From positions 772,628 to 836,627 of the forward strand of contig CAJJDN010000002.1 of the NCBI GenBank assembly GCA_905182985.1: DNA of 64,000 nucleotides, in the 5' to 3' direction. Each line of letters starts with the position of its first letter. Position 1 is the stretch's first letter. A model generated the notes under the pieces. The model worked only from the letters and a program-made list of their open reading frames with translations. It ran no database searches and was not told where the DNA came from. The translations under genes and the position numbers were made by a program. Shown here one piece after another: positions 40,700 to 52,532 of this stretch. The stretch comes from Paramecium sonneborni (taxonomy: Eukaryota > Ciliophora > Oligohymenophorea > Peniculida > Parameciidae).

Positions 40700-41875
40700 T
40701 CATTATTTTGATATATGTTCTTTAAAATGAACTTATATAAATCCAACTTTCTGTATTTCTTAATGAATTTGTAAATCATCAAATATTTCATCATCAAAAT
40801 TTTCAAAATCATTAAATTCAAAATTTATTTGATTGATTTTTTCTTTATTTTCTTGATCATCAAAATCTCTAAATTCTCTGTTTTCAAATATTTGATCTTA
40901 TAATTTTTATCCCAAAGGTTATTTTATTATTGATGATTCTCTAGAAAAAGATTATTTTGAATTTTGTCGAGATTTCTAAAAATTTAAATTTCTAATATTT
41001 CTTCTTGATATAATCGAAGGATTATAATTTAAAATAACTGAAGATTATTAAGAAGTTTGATCAATTTAATTAGTTTTATATCTTTAATTCTTTTTCAAAT
41101 CTGGAAATTAGAGATAGTCACTTTATTAATTTAATATATCAATATCATTAAATGACTATTAAGCTTAATCTGAAGATTTAGTAGAACTAGTTTAATCGTC
41201 CATCCAATCATATTTTCTATCAAAACTTATATTGTTGTATTTTGCAATTTTTTTAAATAAAGATTACGAGTGTTTATAATTTGTTGTTGATCCAAATTTT
41301 AATTTGTAAACATACTCTAAATAACTTTAAATTCATTAGGCAATCCCTTACAAAAATCCGTGATTAGGATATTATATTTTACCATGGTAGATTCCCTATT
41401 TATTTTTATACATTTACCTCTAAGTAAATATATAAACACATATCCTAAATTTTCTAAATTATCTTTTCTTAATAATTCATAACCTTTATGAGCTGAAATG
41501 CTCGAATATTTTGAAGTTCCTATAAAAGGCTTATTTTCTTAGAATGAACTAAATAATATTCAATTATTAAATATGTTATTTATTTTTAAGATATTTTTTA
41601 GAATATTAATTCTTGGCCAAAAAATAATGTTTTTTTAATTAAACAATACTTGTTATTCCTCGAAGTTCTTCTATAATTTAAATTTCTCATTCTAAACTCA
41701 TTAAATCTTTATTTTCTTTTTCCACTTTTATAGCAACATAATCTTTTGTTACTTTATCATGGCAAATGTAAACCACTCTAAATGAACCTAAAATTATTAT
41801 TTAATTCAAACCTTAGCTTAATTTTTCTCTTTGGACAAATCTACCATAATAAATCCTTCCTTTATCCTGCTGCAT
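40700..41875 (-). pseudogene. Decayed casein kinase 1 paralogue
   Basis: The frame from ATG 41873-41875 begins like CK1 (LGSFRVVYICHDKVTKDY, VAIKVEKEN) but hits an in-frame TGA after MSLE. It lacks the catalytic loop (HRDLKPEN) and DFG segment, then resumes with FIGTSKYSSISAHKGYELLR, LGYVFIYLLRG, CKGLPNEF and YVYKLKFGSTTNY in shifting frames. A 22-nt intron is recognisable before GNLPWQN. The C-terminal Ser/Gln/Asp-rich tail remains open to the TGA at 40700-40702. Loss of catalytic segments plus several frame breaks point to a pseudogene of the neighbouring CK1, though unrecognised introns could explain some breaks. Confidence 0.7.
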
Positions 41876-42234
41876 TGTTTTTTATAAACAATAAAATAAT
41901 TAAATTATTCTTTTTTAATTAATTTTTAGAAGATTTTAGGGCAATTTTTGTAGAAGAAATTTAAAGATTACAAAACAATATTTATTTAATTTTTTTATTT
42001 TTTATAATGACTTTTCAACATTTACAATATAAATAATATGGCTACATTATTATTTCGTTTGTTAACTATAAAATTCTCCTTTTAATTATTCTCTTAAATA
42101 TACTAAAACTTTTATCAAACTGTAAAGTCTTTCAAAATATTTCTATAAAATTTTAGATATTAATTTTTTTTTCGAAACATTAAAATTTATTAAGTTTCTT
42201 AGAAATATATATATAACATAGCTTCAAAATAATA
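41876..42234. other. Intergenic, nothing recognised
   Basis: T-rich sequence between two leftward genes. No feature supported. Confidence 0.45.
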
Positions 42235-43752
42235 TCATACTATTTTATTATTTAAGATGGGATCAATATTTTCTTTTTATTTAGTTTTTTTTAAACCATC
42301 TAATTCTGTTTTAACAACCATTAACTACTCTTAACTAATGTGATATTGTTTATTAATGGATAAGAATTTATTTTTCCAAATCTCAATTTCTTCTAAGTAT
42401 TTCTTATGATTCTCTTCACATGATCTTGAAGTTTGATTCTCTAATTCAGTTAATTTTTATTTTAGAATTTTATTTAATCTTTCAACCTCCATAACTAAAG
42501 TAGCATTCTTCTTTTCTAAATCTCTAATAATTAATTTTTATTCATTTTTCATTTATTTATTACAATTACAATCTTTCTACATACTCAATTCTCTTATCAT
42601 TAAGTCTTTTTGCCTAAAAACAATAGAAATAATTATTTTACTCTATTATAATTTATAATTTTTAGATCTAAGCTTTTTGCTCATTTTAGACTGATGATTT
42701 GATCATTTAAGAAAGTTAAACATCTTGTTTCTGTAATTAATCTAAATAATAAGTTTCAATAGCTTGTTTTTCTTTTATTGCACTTTATTTTTCTTCTTTT
42801 AGATTTTAACAAATCACATTTGTTTAGTTCATTTGTTATTATAATATTACTATTTATTAATTTAACTATTTAACTATTTATATTTAGCTTTCTAATTCTA
42901 TTTTTAGACTTTTAATTTATTATTAATGTTCTTCTGTTGTTGAGCTTATTGATTATTTTTCTAATAATTATTTATTTTCTTAATTCAATATTTAAATTTA
43001 ATTTCGATTTGACTCTATCTATTATTAAAGTTTTTCAATTTCTTATTCTTTTTCTTTTTTATAAAAAATGAATTCTTTTTAAACTACTTCAAATTTATTT
43101 TCTAATATTTAAATAAACTCATTAGCATTTTGTTACTAATTATTCTATAAAATAAGATCTCTCTATTTTGAGATTTCTTCTTAAAATCTTTTAATTTCAT
43201 TTTATAAAAATCTTGTAAATTAATTATAAATTTTACTTAATTTCTTTTTCTTATTATAATTCTTTCTCATTTCTAATTTCTTTTTCAAGATTGTTCTTTT
43301 TCTAAATTTACTCTATAGCCTCTTATAAAACGATTATCTGTTATTTTTGCGTATTGTTATTATCTTATAAATAATTGTACTATTCTTCTAATCTCTACAC
43401 TTATTGCTAATAGATAAGTGAATCCTTTTTCTCTATTTAAACTTTGAATTCTAAATTCTCAATAAGTTATTATTATTATTTATTTTTCAGTTTCTATTCA
43501 TTCAACTCAATAAAAATTGAACTCTACTACTCTAATCTATAAAATCAAATATAAACCTTTTGTTTCCAATAATTCAGCTTCATAAACTTTCAGCTTTTAT
43601 TTCTATAAATCTTTATCCAATTCTCTACTAATTTATCTAATAGGGTCTTCCATAGTTGTTACAAAAGAAATTGCTCTAGCTTAAGGAGAAGGTTTGCTAT
43701 GAGTATAGAGTTTTTCTTAACTCTATCTTAGAGATCTTGAAGGTTTATACAT
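42235..43752 (-). CDS. Long coiled-coil protein
   Basis: ATG 43750-43752; introns 43532-43556, 43212-43236 and 42614-42641; TGA 42235-42237; about 480 residues. A Ser/Pro-rich head (MYKPSRSLRQSQEK, SKPSPQARAIS) is followed by continuous Gln/Glu/Lys/Leu heptad-like sequence to the end (for example LQQQIESNRNQIQILNQENK and VMEVERLNKILKQKLTELEN). No membrane segment or catalytic motif. Probably a structural protein of cilia, basal bodies or cortex, judged from composition only. Confidence 0.75.
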
Positions 43753-43948
43753 AGTTTTTTTATCAGTTAAATTAAATATTATAAAATTTATCCATGTTTT
43801 ATTTAAAAGAAAATACTGAATATAGATTTATACATTTATTCTAATAAATTTGGTAAGTTTATACCTAAGTAATGTTTATGGCGTACTTTTATTTTACATA
43901 TATTATAAAATATTCTAAATTTATATAATTTATTTACGGTAAAGAATA

Positions 43949-44963
43949 ATGCCCAAAGACTTTTCAGAATATTTGAAAGGAATGAACAAAGAGGAAACAA
44001 CTAGCAATATTGATTTACAAGAATTAGAAAATGTGTTTGATCAGAAGAAATATGAAGTGAAATGGTGGTAGATTGTAATTGGAAATTCATTCACTACAAC
44101 TGCTTTAGGGTAACAGATTATAATTTAATAAGATAAGAATATTGACATAGCCATTGCAAGTTATACATACTACATTTTAATTGTCAATAAAAAAGATGGA
44201 TTTTTAAGTGAACAATCTAAAGGATATTATGGAATCAAAAATCACTTTAGGAGAATAAAAGAAATTAGAATAGATATTAAAAAACAAGATTATAAATTAC
44301 TAAGGTGCTTCCTATTAAAACTATAATGCAGTTTTCAAAGGATTAGGAGAATAAGGAATTTTAGGATTTTTTAAAGGTTTAGGAACTGGAATAGTCTATT
44401 AGATAACAAATTCTTAGTTAAGATACTTTTTAATTTAGAAATACTTTAACGAAAAGAAGTTAATTCAAAATTTGTATGCTTCATTAGTTGGAATGGTTGT
44501 TGATGTAATCACTAATCCATTAATGCTTATATAATCAAAAATGATATATCAAAACAGATTACCAAATTTTAGAACTTATAGGTCAGTTTTTGATTTATTA
44601 AAAAAGGAGAGGAATCTTTATAAAGGCTCTTTAGGACATATTTATAAACATATTTTTATTTCTTTATCTTAAATACCTTCCATATATATAAATGATACAA
44701 GATTTTGTTTAGGATATTTATTGATGATTCAATAAGTAGTATCATATCCATTTTTAACTGTGATTAGAAGATTGCATTGTTAAGGTATTAAACCATTCAT
44801 GTTAAATACAAATTACTCAGGTTTTTGGGATGGAGCAAAGTAAATATATGCACAAGAAGGGGTTTTATCATTTTACAGAGGGTTTGCTGCTTTTGGAATT
44901 GCAAATTCATTTATGGCTTTTGTATTATATTCAACGCAACTTTTGGGAGAATAATAAGAATGA
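43949..44963 (+). CDS. Mitochondrial carrier-like protein (SLC25 superfamily, divergent)
   Basis: ATG 43949, stop 44961-44963. The second half shows carrier-type repeats: FKGLGEQGILGFFKGLGTGI, ASLVGMVVDVITNPLMLIQS, KQIYAQEGVLSFYRGFAAFG, that is, the G-x3-FF/FYRG helices that follow each carrier half-repeat. Canonical P-x-D/E-x-x-K/R signatures are degenerate (ITNPLMLIQS), as in MTCH-type carriers of the outer membrane. The N-terminal 110 residues are not typical. An intron near 44300-44340 is needed to join the two frames and was not resolved. Confidence 0.6.
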
Positions 44964-45740
44964 AAGTATCATAATTTGAATTTTAGTGTGTAATATATGG
45001 TATTTTTATTGATGAAATATTATGTACCTTATAAATAATTTTTGAATCAATCATATACGAATATAAAATTCTTAAGCCATTTAATGCAAATATTTTATAT
45101 CATTTTATAATTAAAATCAAAATACAAAAAGTGATATATTAAAAAATGAGAAAAGTACATGAAAATTGAACAGCTCTAATGAAATAGAAAATTATATTTG
45201 TTTGAGTTTATTAATCTTTCATAAAGATTAATGAAATATTTCTTTTAATGAGAATTTGAATTAATAAGTATGAAAAAATGTAGTATATGTAGAATATTTG
45301 TTAATTTTTTTCTGATTCTTAAATTAAAGTTCCTAAAGTGATTAAAAGGGTAGAGAATGATAAATTAATTACGTTAATAATATTAGACATCAAATAATTA
45401 TGCACACTCAATTTGAGTTTAAAGAAACATACATTTCAATATGAAATTTGGTTATCTCATAAATAGCATTGAAGCAATCTAAAAACTAAATACTAATATC
45501 TAAAAAATTTAATTTTAGATGACTTATTAATAGGCTAAAATATCTTGAAAATATAACATTAACAGTTTTTTGATAATGACGAGGGATAAAATAATATTAG
45601 CTAAAAACTCAAATTAATTTTATATTTTGTAGTACAACCTAAGCATTTAAGTAATCATGTATAGGTGATATATATTGAAGGATAAGGTAAAGAATTATTT
45701 GAAGATCAAAAAATTAATAAATTATTTGAAAAAAGATTCA
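44964..45740. other. Gene-poor stretch upstream of a dynein relic
   Basis: No intact gene. A frame near 45570-45780 (IYIEGQGKELFEDQKINKLF) is protein-like but stops at a TGA and matches nothing definite; it could be part of the same decayed locus as the dynein relic. Confidence 0.4.
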
Positions 45741-46100
45741 ATGAAAGAGAGACATTGGAAATAATTATTATCAAAATTGAATGTGAATGAATCATTAAAT
45801 TAATTGTAAATGTAACATATATGGAATGCAACTAATATTAGAAAAAATGTAATTTGTTAAGAGAATTAGATGAATTTATTTATTAGAAGAGAATTTAAAT
45901 AATTTAGAATCAATGAAGAACCTGATGGTATTAAAGCATCATTGATCAGAACTTTTAAAACTTTTTTATCATAATTAAAAACAGATAAAAAACCTGTTGA
46001 AAGAGCTAGAATATACTTCTTATTAGCTTTGTTACATGCTGTTATTTTAGATAAGGATATTACTGTTGACTCAAAATTAGTTTTAACAACAAGATAGAAT
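45741..46100 (+). pseudogene. Cytoplasmic dynein heavy chain relic (linker joined to AAA6 part)
   Basis: The frame from ATG 45741 begins MKERHWKQLLSKLNVNESLN...HIWNA, which matches the start of the dynein linker (RHWKQL block) of cytoplasmic heavy chain. After about 40 residues it switches to EEPDGIKASLIRTFKTFLSQ and ERARIYFLLALLHAVI, a block found thousands of residues later, at AAA6 of the same protein. The motor core between them is absent. This scrambled, short remnant cannot be a functional heavy chain and is best read as a relic. It lies 126 bp or less upstream of the ACAD10/11-like start on the same strand. Confidence 0.65.
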
Positions 46101-46225
46101 GTAGAAGAATTAACTTAATTTGATTTAGAAATAACATTATACCATCATAATGGAATAAATATAATATTATTACTAATGAAATATTTCAATAAAATATAAA
46201 TTATTATTTATTATTTATTATTTCC

Positions 46226-46838
46226 ATGGATTTACAAAAATTATCTGAGTATTTAAAAAAATAAACTGCTGTCCTCTAATATATCTATGATAATTCTGTC
46301 GAAATCAAAGAAATTACAAAGTTTAACTTGGGGTAAAGTAATCCCACTTACTTAGTCTCTTTAATGTAATTATTATCTTTTATATGAATAAAGAAATTCT
46401 GATAAAAAGTTAGTTCTGAGAAAGAAACCAGATGGATAATTACTTCCAGGAGTAATATATTTCTTAATTTTTTAGGCCCATATGATAGAGAGAGAATATG
46501 AAATAACCTCTAAATTATCTTCTGTCTCTTTTCCTGTTGCTAAACCACTCTGCTTTTGCAATGATTCTAACATAATTGGAACTCCATTCTATATTATGGA
46601 ATATGTAGAAGGTAGAATATTCAAGGATATTCAATTAAAAGAATTAAGTAGTTAAGAAAAATAAGAAATCCTAAATGAATAAGCTAGAGTTTTAGCATTA
46701 TTACATTCTATTGACATATATAAATTAAAACTAGATCATTTAGGAAAGCCCGAGAATTATTATTAACGCTAGATTTCTACATGGAGTAGATAATATAAAT
46801 TAGCAGAAACTAATAATATTTAAAGTATGGAAAATCTT
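46226..46838 (+). pseudogene. Truncated duplicate of the ACAD10/11-like gene start
   Basis: Same sequence as 47431-48043, cut by the N at 46839. It is an assembly duplicate of the N-terminal phosphotransferase-like region of the complete gene. Confidence 0.85.
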
Positions 46839-46839
46839 N

Positions 46840-48043
46840 CAACCTAAGCATTTAAGTAATCATGTATAGGTGATATATATTGAAGGATAAGGTAAAGAAT
46901 TATTTGAAGATCAAAAAATTAATAAATTATTTGAAAAAAGATTCAATGAAAGAGAGACATTGGAAATAATTATTATCAAAATTGAATGTGAATGAATCAT
47001 TAAATTAATTGTAAATGTAACATATATGGAATGCAACTAATATTAGAAAAAATGTAATTTGTTAAGAGAATTAGATGAATTTATTTATTAGAAGAGAATT
47101 TAAATAATTTAGAATCAATGAAGAACCTGATGGTATTAAAGCATCATTGATCAGAACTTTTAAAACTTTTTTATCATAATTAAAAACAGATAAAAAACCT
47201 GTTGAAAGAGCTAGAATATACTTCTTATTAGCTTTGTTACATGCTGTTATTTTAGATAAGGATATTACTGTTGACTCAAAATTAGTTTTAACAACAAGAT
47301 AGAATGTAGAAGAATTAACTTAATTTGATTTAGAAATAACATTATACCATCATAATGGAATAAATATAATATTATTACTAATGAAATATTTCAATAAAAT
47401 ATAAATTATTATTTATTATTTATTATTTCCATGGATTTACAAAAATTATCTGAGTATTTAAAAAAATAAACTGCTGTCCTCTAATATATCTATGATAATT
47501 CTGTCGAAATCAAAGAAATTACAAAGTTTAACTTGGGGTAAAGTAATCCCACTTACTTAGTCTCTTTAATGTAATTATTATCTTTTATATGAATAAAGAA
47601 ATTCTGATAAAAAGTTAGTTCTGAGAAAGAAACCAGATGGATAATTACTTCCAGGAGTAATATATTTCTTAATTTTTTAGGCCCATATGATAGAGAGAGA
47701 ATATGAAATAACCTCTAAATTATCTTCTGTCTCTTTTCCTGTTGCTAAACCACTCTGCTTTTGCAATGATTCTAACATAATTGGAACTCCATTCTATATT
47801 ATGGAATATGTAGAAGGTAGAATATTCAAGGATATTCAATTAAAAGAATTAAGTAGTTAAGAAAAATAAGAAATCCTAAATGAATAAGCTAGAGTTTTAG
47901 CATTATTACATTCTATTGACATATATAAATTAAAACTAGATCATTTAGGAAAGCCCGAGAATTATTATTAACGCTAGATTTCTACATGGAGTAGATAATA
48001 TAAATTAGCAGAAACTAATAATATTTAAAGTATGGAAAATCTT
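46840..48043. repeat. Direct duplication 4, right copy (1204 bp)
   Basis: Second copy of 45635-46838, continuous with the complete ACAD10/11-like gene. Its dynein relic copy lies at 46946-47305. Confidence 0.9.
46946..47305 (+). pseudogene. Dynein heavy chain relic, duplicate copy
   Basis: Exact counterpart of 45741-46100 in the right duplication copy. Only one of the two is expected to be real. Confidence 0.6.
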
Positions 48044-49861
48044 CTATATTGGCTTCCATTAAATATTCCTGAAAAAGATGAAAATGATATAGTTTGTTTA
48101 TGTCATGGAGATTATGCCTTAAATAATATGATATTCCATCCAACTAAACCATAGATCTTAGCTGTAATAGATTGGGAATTAGCTACAATAGGTTAATCGT
48201 ATGCAGATATTTCTTATATGACTTAGTTCTATTTCACTAGCTAATTTGAAAGCACAGCCCATAAAGGAGGTGTTAAAGGAATCTATCAATATATTGGAAT
48301 GCCAGAGTATTAAGATTTAATAAATGTTTATTTCAAATCTAGAAACATTAATAAATCTATTGATTTAAGATATTATACTGCATTTTCAATGTTTAGGTTA
48401 TCATCAATAGCATAAGGAGTTTATAAAAGAGCTTTATAAGGAAATGCATCTTAAAAAGAGTAAGGATTAGAGTTACTAAAATTATGTTAATAATTATCTT
48501 ATGATGCTTGGGATTTGGTTAATTAATTAACTAATGATGATCCTTTTGATTTGAAAGATTTGATTAAAAATGATATACCAAGATGGGGAAGTTGGCCTAT
48601 TTCTGATAGAGCTAAACATATTTATTATAGAGTTAGAAACTTTTTAAAAACAGAATTCTTTCCTTACGAAAAATAATTAATACATGAAGCTGAATCTAGA
48701 CCACCTGAAAGGAGATGGAAACCATTAGAAAAACTCCATGAAATTAAACTAAAAGCTAGAGAATTGGGTTTATGGAATTTATTTTGTACTTATCCAGTAG
48801 CAGGAAAAGGTTTAACTAATTTAGAATATAGTTTTATTTGTGAATTAATGGGAACTAGTTATTTTGCTCCTGAAGTGTTTAATTGTTCAGCACCTGATAC
48901 TGGTAATATGGAATTATTGATTCTATATGCAAATAAAGAGTAAAAAATCAAATATTTATTACCATTACTAAAGGGAGAAATTAGATCATGTTTTGCTATG
49001 ACAGAACCATAAGTAGCTTCATCTGATGCTACGAATATATAAACATCAATTATTAAAACTTAGGATGGATATAAAATAAATGGTAAGAAATGGTATATAT
49101 CTGGTGCTGGAGATGAAAGATGCAAATTTGCTATTGTAATGGGCAAAACATCTTAAAATACTTCTAATCCTCATTAGTAATAATCCATGATAATTGTTGA
49201 TTTACCTCATCCAAATGTAAAAATTACTAGACCTATGAATGTTTTCTTTTCTGATGAGGCTCCTCATGGTCATATGGAAATGATATTTGATAATGTAGAA
49301 GTACCTAAATCCAATCTTATATGGTAAGAAGGCAAAGGATTTTAAATGGCTTAGGGAAGATTAGGTGGTGGAAGATTACATCATTGTATGAGACTTATAG
49401 GAATCACTCAAAGAGTATTAGATTTAATGATGCAAAGAGGAGAAAGAAGAATTATATTCAAATAAAAAATGAAAGATGTTGGATCTTTCTAGTAAAAATT
49501 AGGAGAATTAGAAACTTAATTATCAGCATGCAGATTAGTTGTATTAAATGCAGCTATGTAAATTGATATCTTAGGTAACAAAAGTAGATACATTTTTAAA
49601 ATTTTAAGTGAATGCAAAGCTTTTGTTCCTAAAGTTACATAAAATATTATAGATGAAGTTATATAAATATTTGGTGCTGAAGGAGTAAGTTAAGATTAAA
49701 TTTTATCAATGGCATTCATTCAAGCTAGAACTTTAAGAATAGCAGATGGACCAGATGAAGTTCATTATAGATAAGTAGCTAGATTAGCTTATTCTTTATA
49801 ATCAAAGAATGAATTGCTGTAAGCTGAAGGTTATGGCTTACCTACCTTATCTAAATTATGA
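47431..49861 (+). CDS. ACAD10/ACAD11-type acyl-CoA dehydrogenase with N-terminal phosphotransferase domain
   Basis: ATG 47431; introns 47571-47598 and 47657-47680; TGA 49859-49861; about 790 residues. Residues 1 to about 330 are an aminoglycoside-phosphotransferase/choline-kinase-like fold: [32 protein letters not shown] (catalytic loop) and [11 protein letters not shown] (Mg-binding Asp). The rest is an acyl-CoA dehydrogenase: [58 protein letters not shown]. Such two-domain enzymes, known in animals as ACAD10/11, degrade 4-hydroxy-acids after phosphorylation in mitochondria or peroxisomes. No clear targeting sequence is visible at the N-terminus. Confidence 0.93.
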
Positions 49862-49898
49862 TAATCGTTAGAAACTGAATAATAAATAAACATAAACA

Positions 49899-51908
49899 TC
49901 AATAAAATTCTTTTTATTATTAAATTGATTTTGACAACTCTTTACATTTTGCAATAGCAGGAATACCATTTTATTACTAACTATTTCCTTATTGTTATTA
50001 AGTATATATTCTTTATCGAACTGACGATTTTTCATACATTTACAATTTACTTATATAATTATCAGCCAATTTTTTAAGATCCTTTTAAATTACAAAACAA
50101 AATTACATTAACAACTTCTTTATAAATCTGGTTTCCATCTTTCTCCTCTAATTATTCTGTACTTAGCATCATTGATGGTTGCTTTTAAATATATTTCATA
50201 TCTTATATTAATTTATCAGAAATCATCTTTTTTTATTACTGATCCTTTAATTATTATATATTCTTTAATTTACAATTTGCCTTTTAAACCTCCATATAAT
50301 ACAAAGATTTCGCTTCAATTAAATTAAATATCGCCATTTTTGTTTATTAATTTATATCTCTTTTATTTTCTCTTATACTCTTAGATCTTAGTAATGATCT
50401 ATCAGATTTTAATTACTTCTATTCATCACTATTTATCGATATATTAGTTTCCATATCTTTACTAAGCTCATTATAAGAATAAAAAGATTCTTTTTTTAAA
50501 GAACCTTATATTTTTGTATCCAAATATTTCATTGATTCTCTTTCTGATTTTATATAAGAAAAGCTTTCTTTTTTAATATTCTTTTTTGAAAATAATAATT
50601 ATTATTATTTAAGATTTGTATTTGGAGATTATGATTAATTTTATTATGATTTCAAATTAATATTAATTGTTGTATCATAATATTAAGTTAAAGGTTAATT
50701 TTAATGAATAGTTGGGCTATTTTATCTTTTATCTTTCCCTTTTATTATAATTGAACATCTCTTTTAAATTTATTTAACTTAGTAGTTATTTCTAAAAAAA
50801 GCTTGATTGTTTAATTCTTTTATTTGATATTTCTTATAGAAATGTTCATCAATATAATTAGGCTTTTCTTCTGCCTTAGTTTCTGGAATCTCATACATTT
50901 ATGACATTATCTTTTATATCTCACCTTATTCTTGTAAGTAAATTTCCAATTTGTGATTATGTTACTTTATAAAATCTTTTAACAATTTAGATTATTCACC
51001 ATTATACTAATTGTGCTTATTTAAATAATAAAGTAATTTTAAAAGTTCCTAATATTTTGATAATTTATCAGAATATAGATAGGAGATACAAAGTAAATAA
51101 AATATATGAAAAAGCATTATCATCTAAATTACATTTTAACTTAATTACTTATCTAATAGCATATTTTTTAACTTTTTCTTTTGATAAACTCTTTTCAATT
51201 TTATAACTAATTATTTACAAAATATTTTTTTGAATTTTCATCAAACTATTTTCAAATTCAACACTTGCTAATTCAAAACTTTTTTAATGAAATTAAATAT
51301 ATACTTCTAATTTTATAATAACATATTTCCCATAATTATATCAGTCCAAACTTCTCTTGATGAATATTACCAAATCTAATCGTTAAAAAAGTTAATCAAA
51401 AAATACTTTGAATTTAAATCCATTTAATTACTCTAACACCTATTTTGAAGCATTGCAATAAAAATATGATAAATGATAAGTTTCTTCTCTATAAAACTTA
51501 ATACTTATATTCTAAGTATACTTAAGAAGTTCATATAAAAAAAATTATATCATTTTAATATCTAGGATAAATTAATGATGTAAATTACTTGGCTTTTTAT
51601 GTTTAAATTACGATCTTATCAAATCATACCATTATTACAAAAATTACTTTGACTTGCTAATTACAATCAATGCAGTTTTTTTATAGAAGGATATATTTCT
51701 ATAAAGATAACTCTCTAAGATTTTGTTTAAAGAATAAACTTATCTTCTCAAAATTTCCATTTCTTAAGATTTATTCAGTTCAAAATCACTATTTTTTACT
51801 CTCTCCAATAATTATATATTCTTCCTAAGACAACCCTAAAAGTAATAATTAAATAAGAACCTTCCTGATTAATCTTGTTGATTCTTTTAAAAAGTGTTCA
51901 TTAGTCAT
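49899..51908 (-). CDS. Large ciliate-specific unknown protein
   Basis: ATG 51906-51908 (MTNEHFLKESTRLIRK), introns 51836-51860 (GTT donor), 51376-51406 and 50082-50106, stop 49899-49901, roughly 600 residues. The frame between about 51200 and 51330 and near 51060 needs one or two further introns not resolved here. The N-terminal half is helical with conserved-looking aromatic residues (IWQYSSREVWTDIIMGN). The C-terminal half is Gln/Lys/Ser-rich, ending in a coiled-coil-like segment (KSLYYMEVQKANCKLKNIQQ). A possible separate small gene at 49899-50337 is in the same frame and is treated as its C-terminus. No family recognised. Confidence 0.6.
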
Positions 51909-51939
51909 AATATTATATAAAAATTAGAATAACTTAAGA
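51909..51939. promoter_or_regulatory. 31-bp head-to-head spacer
   Basis: Only 31 bp separate the start codons of two divergent genes (51908 leftward, 51940 rightward). Any promoter elements must lie here or inside the 5' coding regions. No specific motif is visible in the A/T-rich spacer. Confidence 0.4.
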
Positions 51940-52386
51940 ATGTATAGAACTAAATAATCATTTAGTGAGTATGACTCATCCAATTTGAACAATTCTAAAA
52001 TGATAACTCAAAAATATCAGAATCAATAATATTATAATGATAATAGTGGGAGATTAGGAATAGCTTTACCTGAATTGCAAAAATATTAAAAATAGTGCTT
52101 ATAATAATCAAATCCTTCTTAACGAAGTGAATTTGAAAGAGATATGGCATGGACTAAGAAATATATTATAAAAGAACAAAAAATCCAACATAATAGAAGA
52201 ATCAGATAGAAATTAGATTCAGATAATTCATTTAGCCAAAATTATAGTGTTGATGATTAAGTAAGAATGAGAAGAAAAGCTAATTTATCTTCATATATGT
52301 TTGGTGGATTTGTTCTACAGGATTATAATGAATAAGTTAACAAATTACATAAATTATTGTTAAAGAAAGTTATTCTAAATAGATGA
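51940..52386 (+). CDS. Small basic unknown protein
   Basis: Intronless frame of about 148 codons, ATG 51940 to TGA 52384-52386. Ser/Tyr/Asn-rich N-terminus, central basic RRIRQKLDSD and a hydrophobic patch SSYMFGGFVLQDY. No family recognised. Confidence 0.55.
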
Positions 52387-52532
52387 GAAAGTGAAATATA
52401 TTTGTTTTGCTGATTTCAGTTTTTAAATTTAATTCATAATCCTTAAGATTTGATGGATTAATTTTATCATTACTTGAAAATTTTTTTTTTTGGTTATAAA
52501 TATTTTTATATAAAAATTGATGTAACCTTACT

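Larger units (their letters stand above)
45635..46838. repeat. Direct duplication 4, left copy (1204 bp)
   Basis: Identical by eye to 46840-48043, offset 1205, separated by the N at 46839. Carries the dynein relic and the first 613 bp of the ACAD10/11-like gene. Confidence 0.9.

Noticed and set aside
44300..44420. Frame with KVLPIKTIMQ resembling a carrier P-x-x-x-K motif
   Set aside because: It overlaps in another frame the better GFFKGLGTG carrier block and soon loses similarity.
49899..50337. Separate small gene starting MAIFNLIEAK
   Set aside because: The upstream gene reads into it in the same frame with no stop, so it is more simply its C-terminus.
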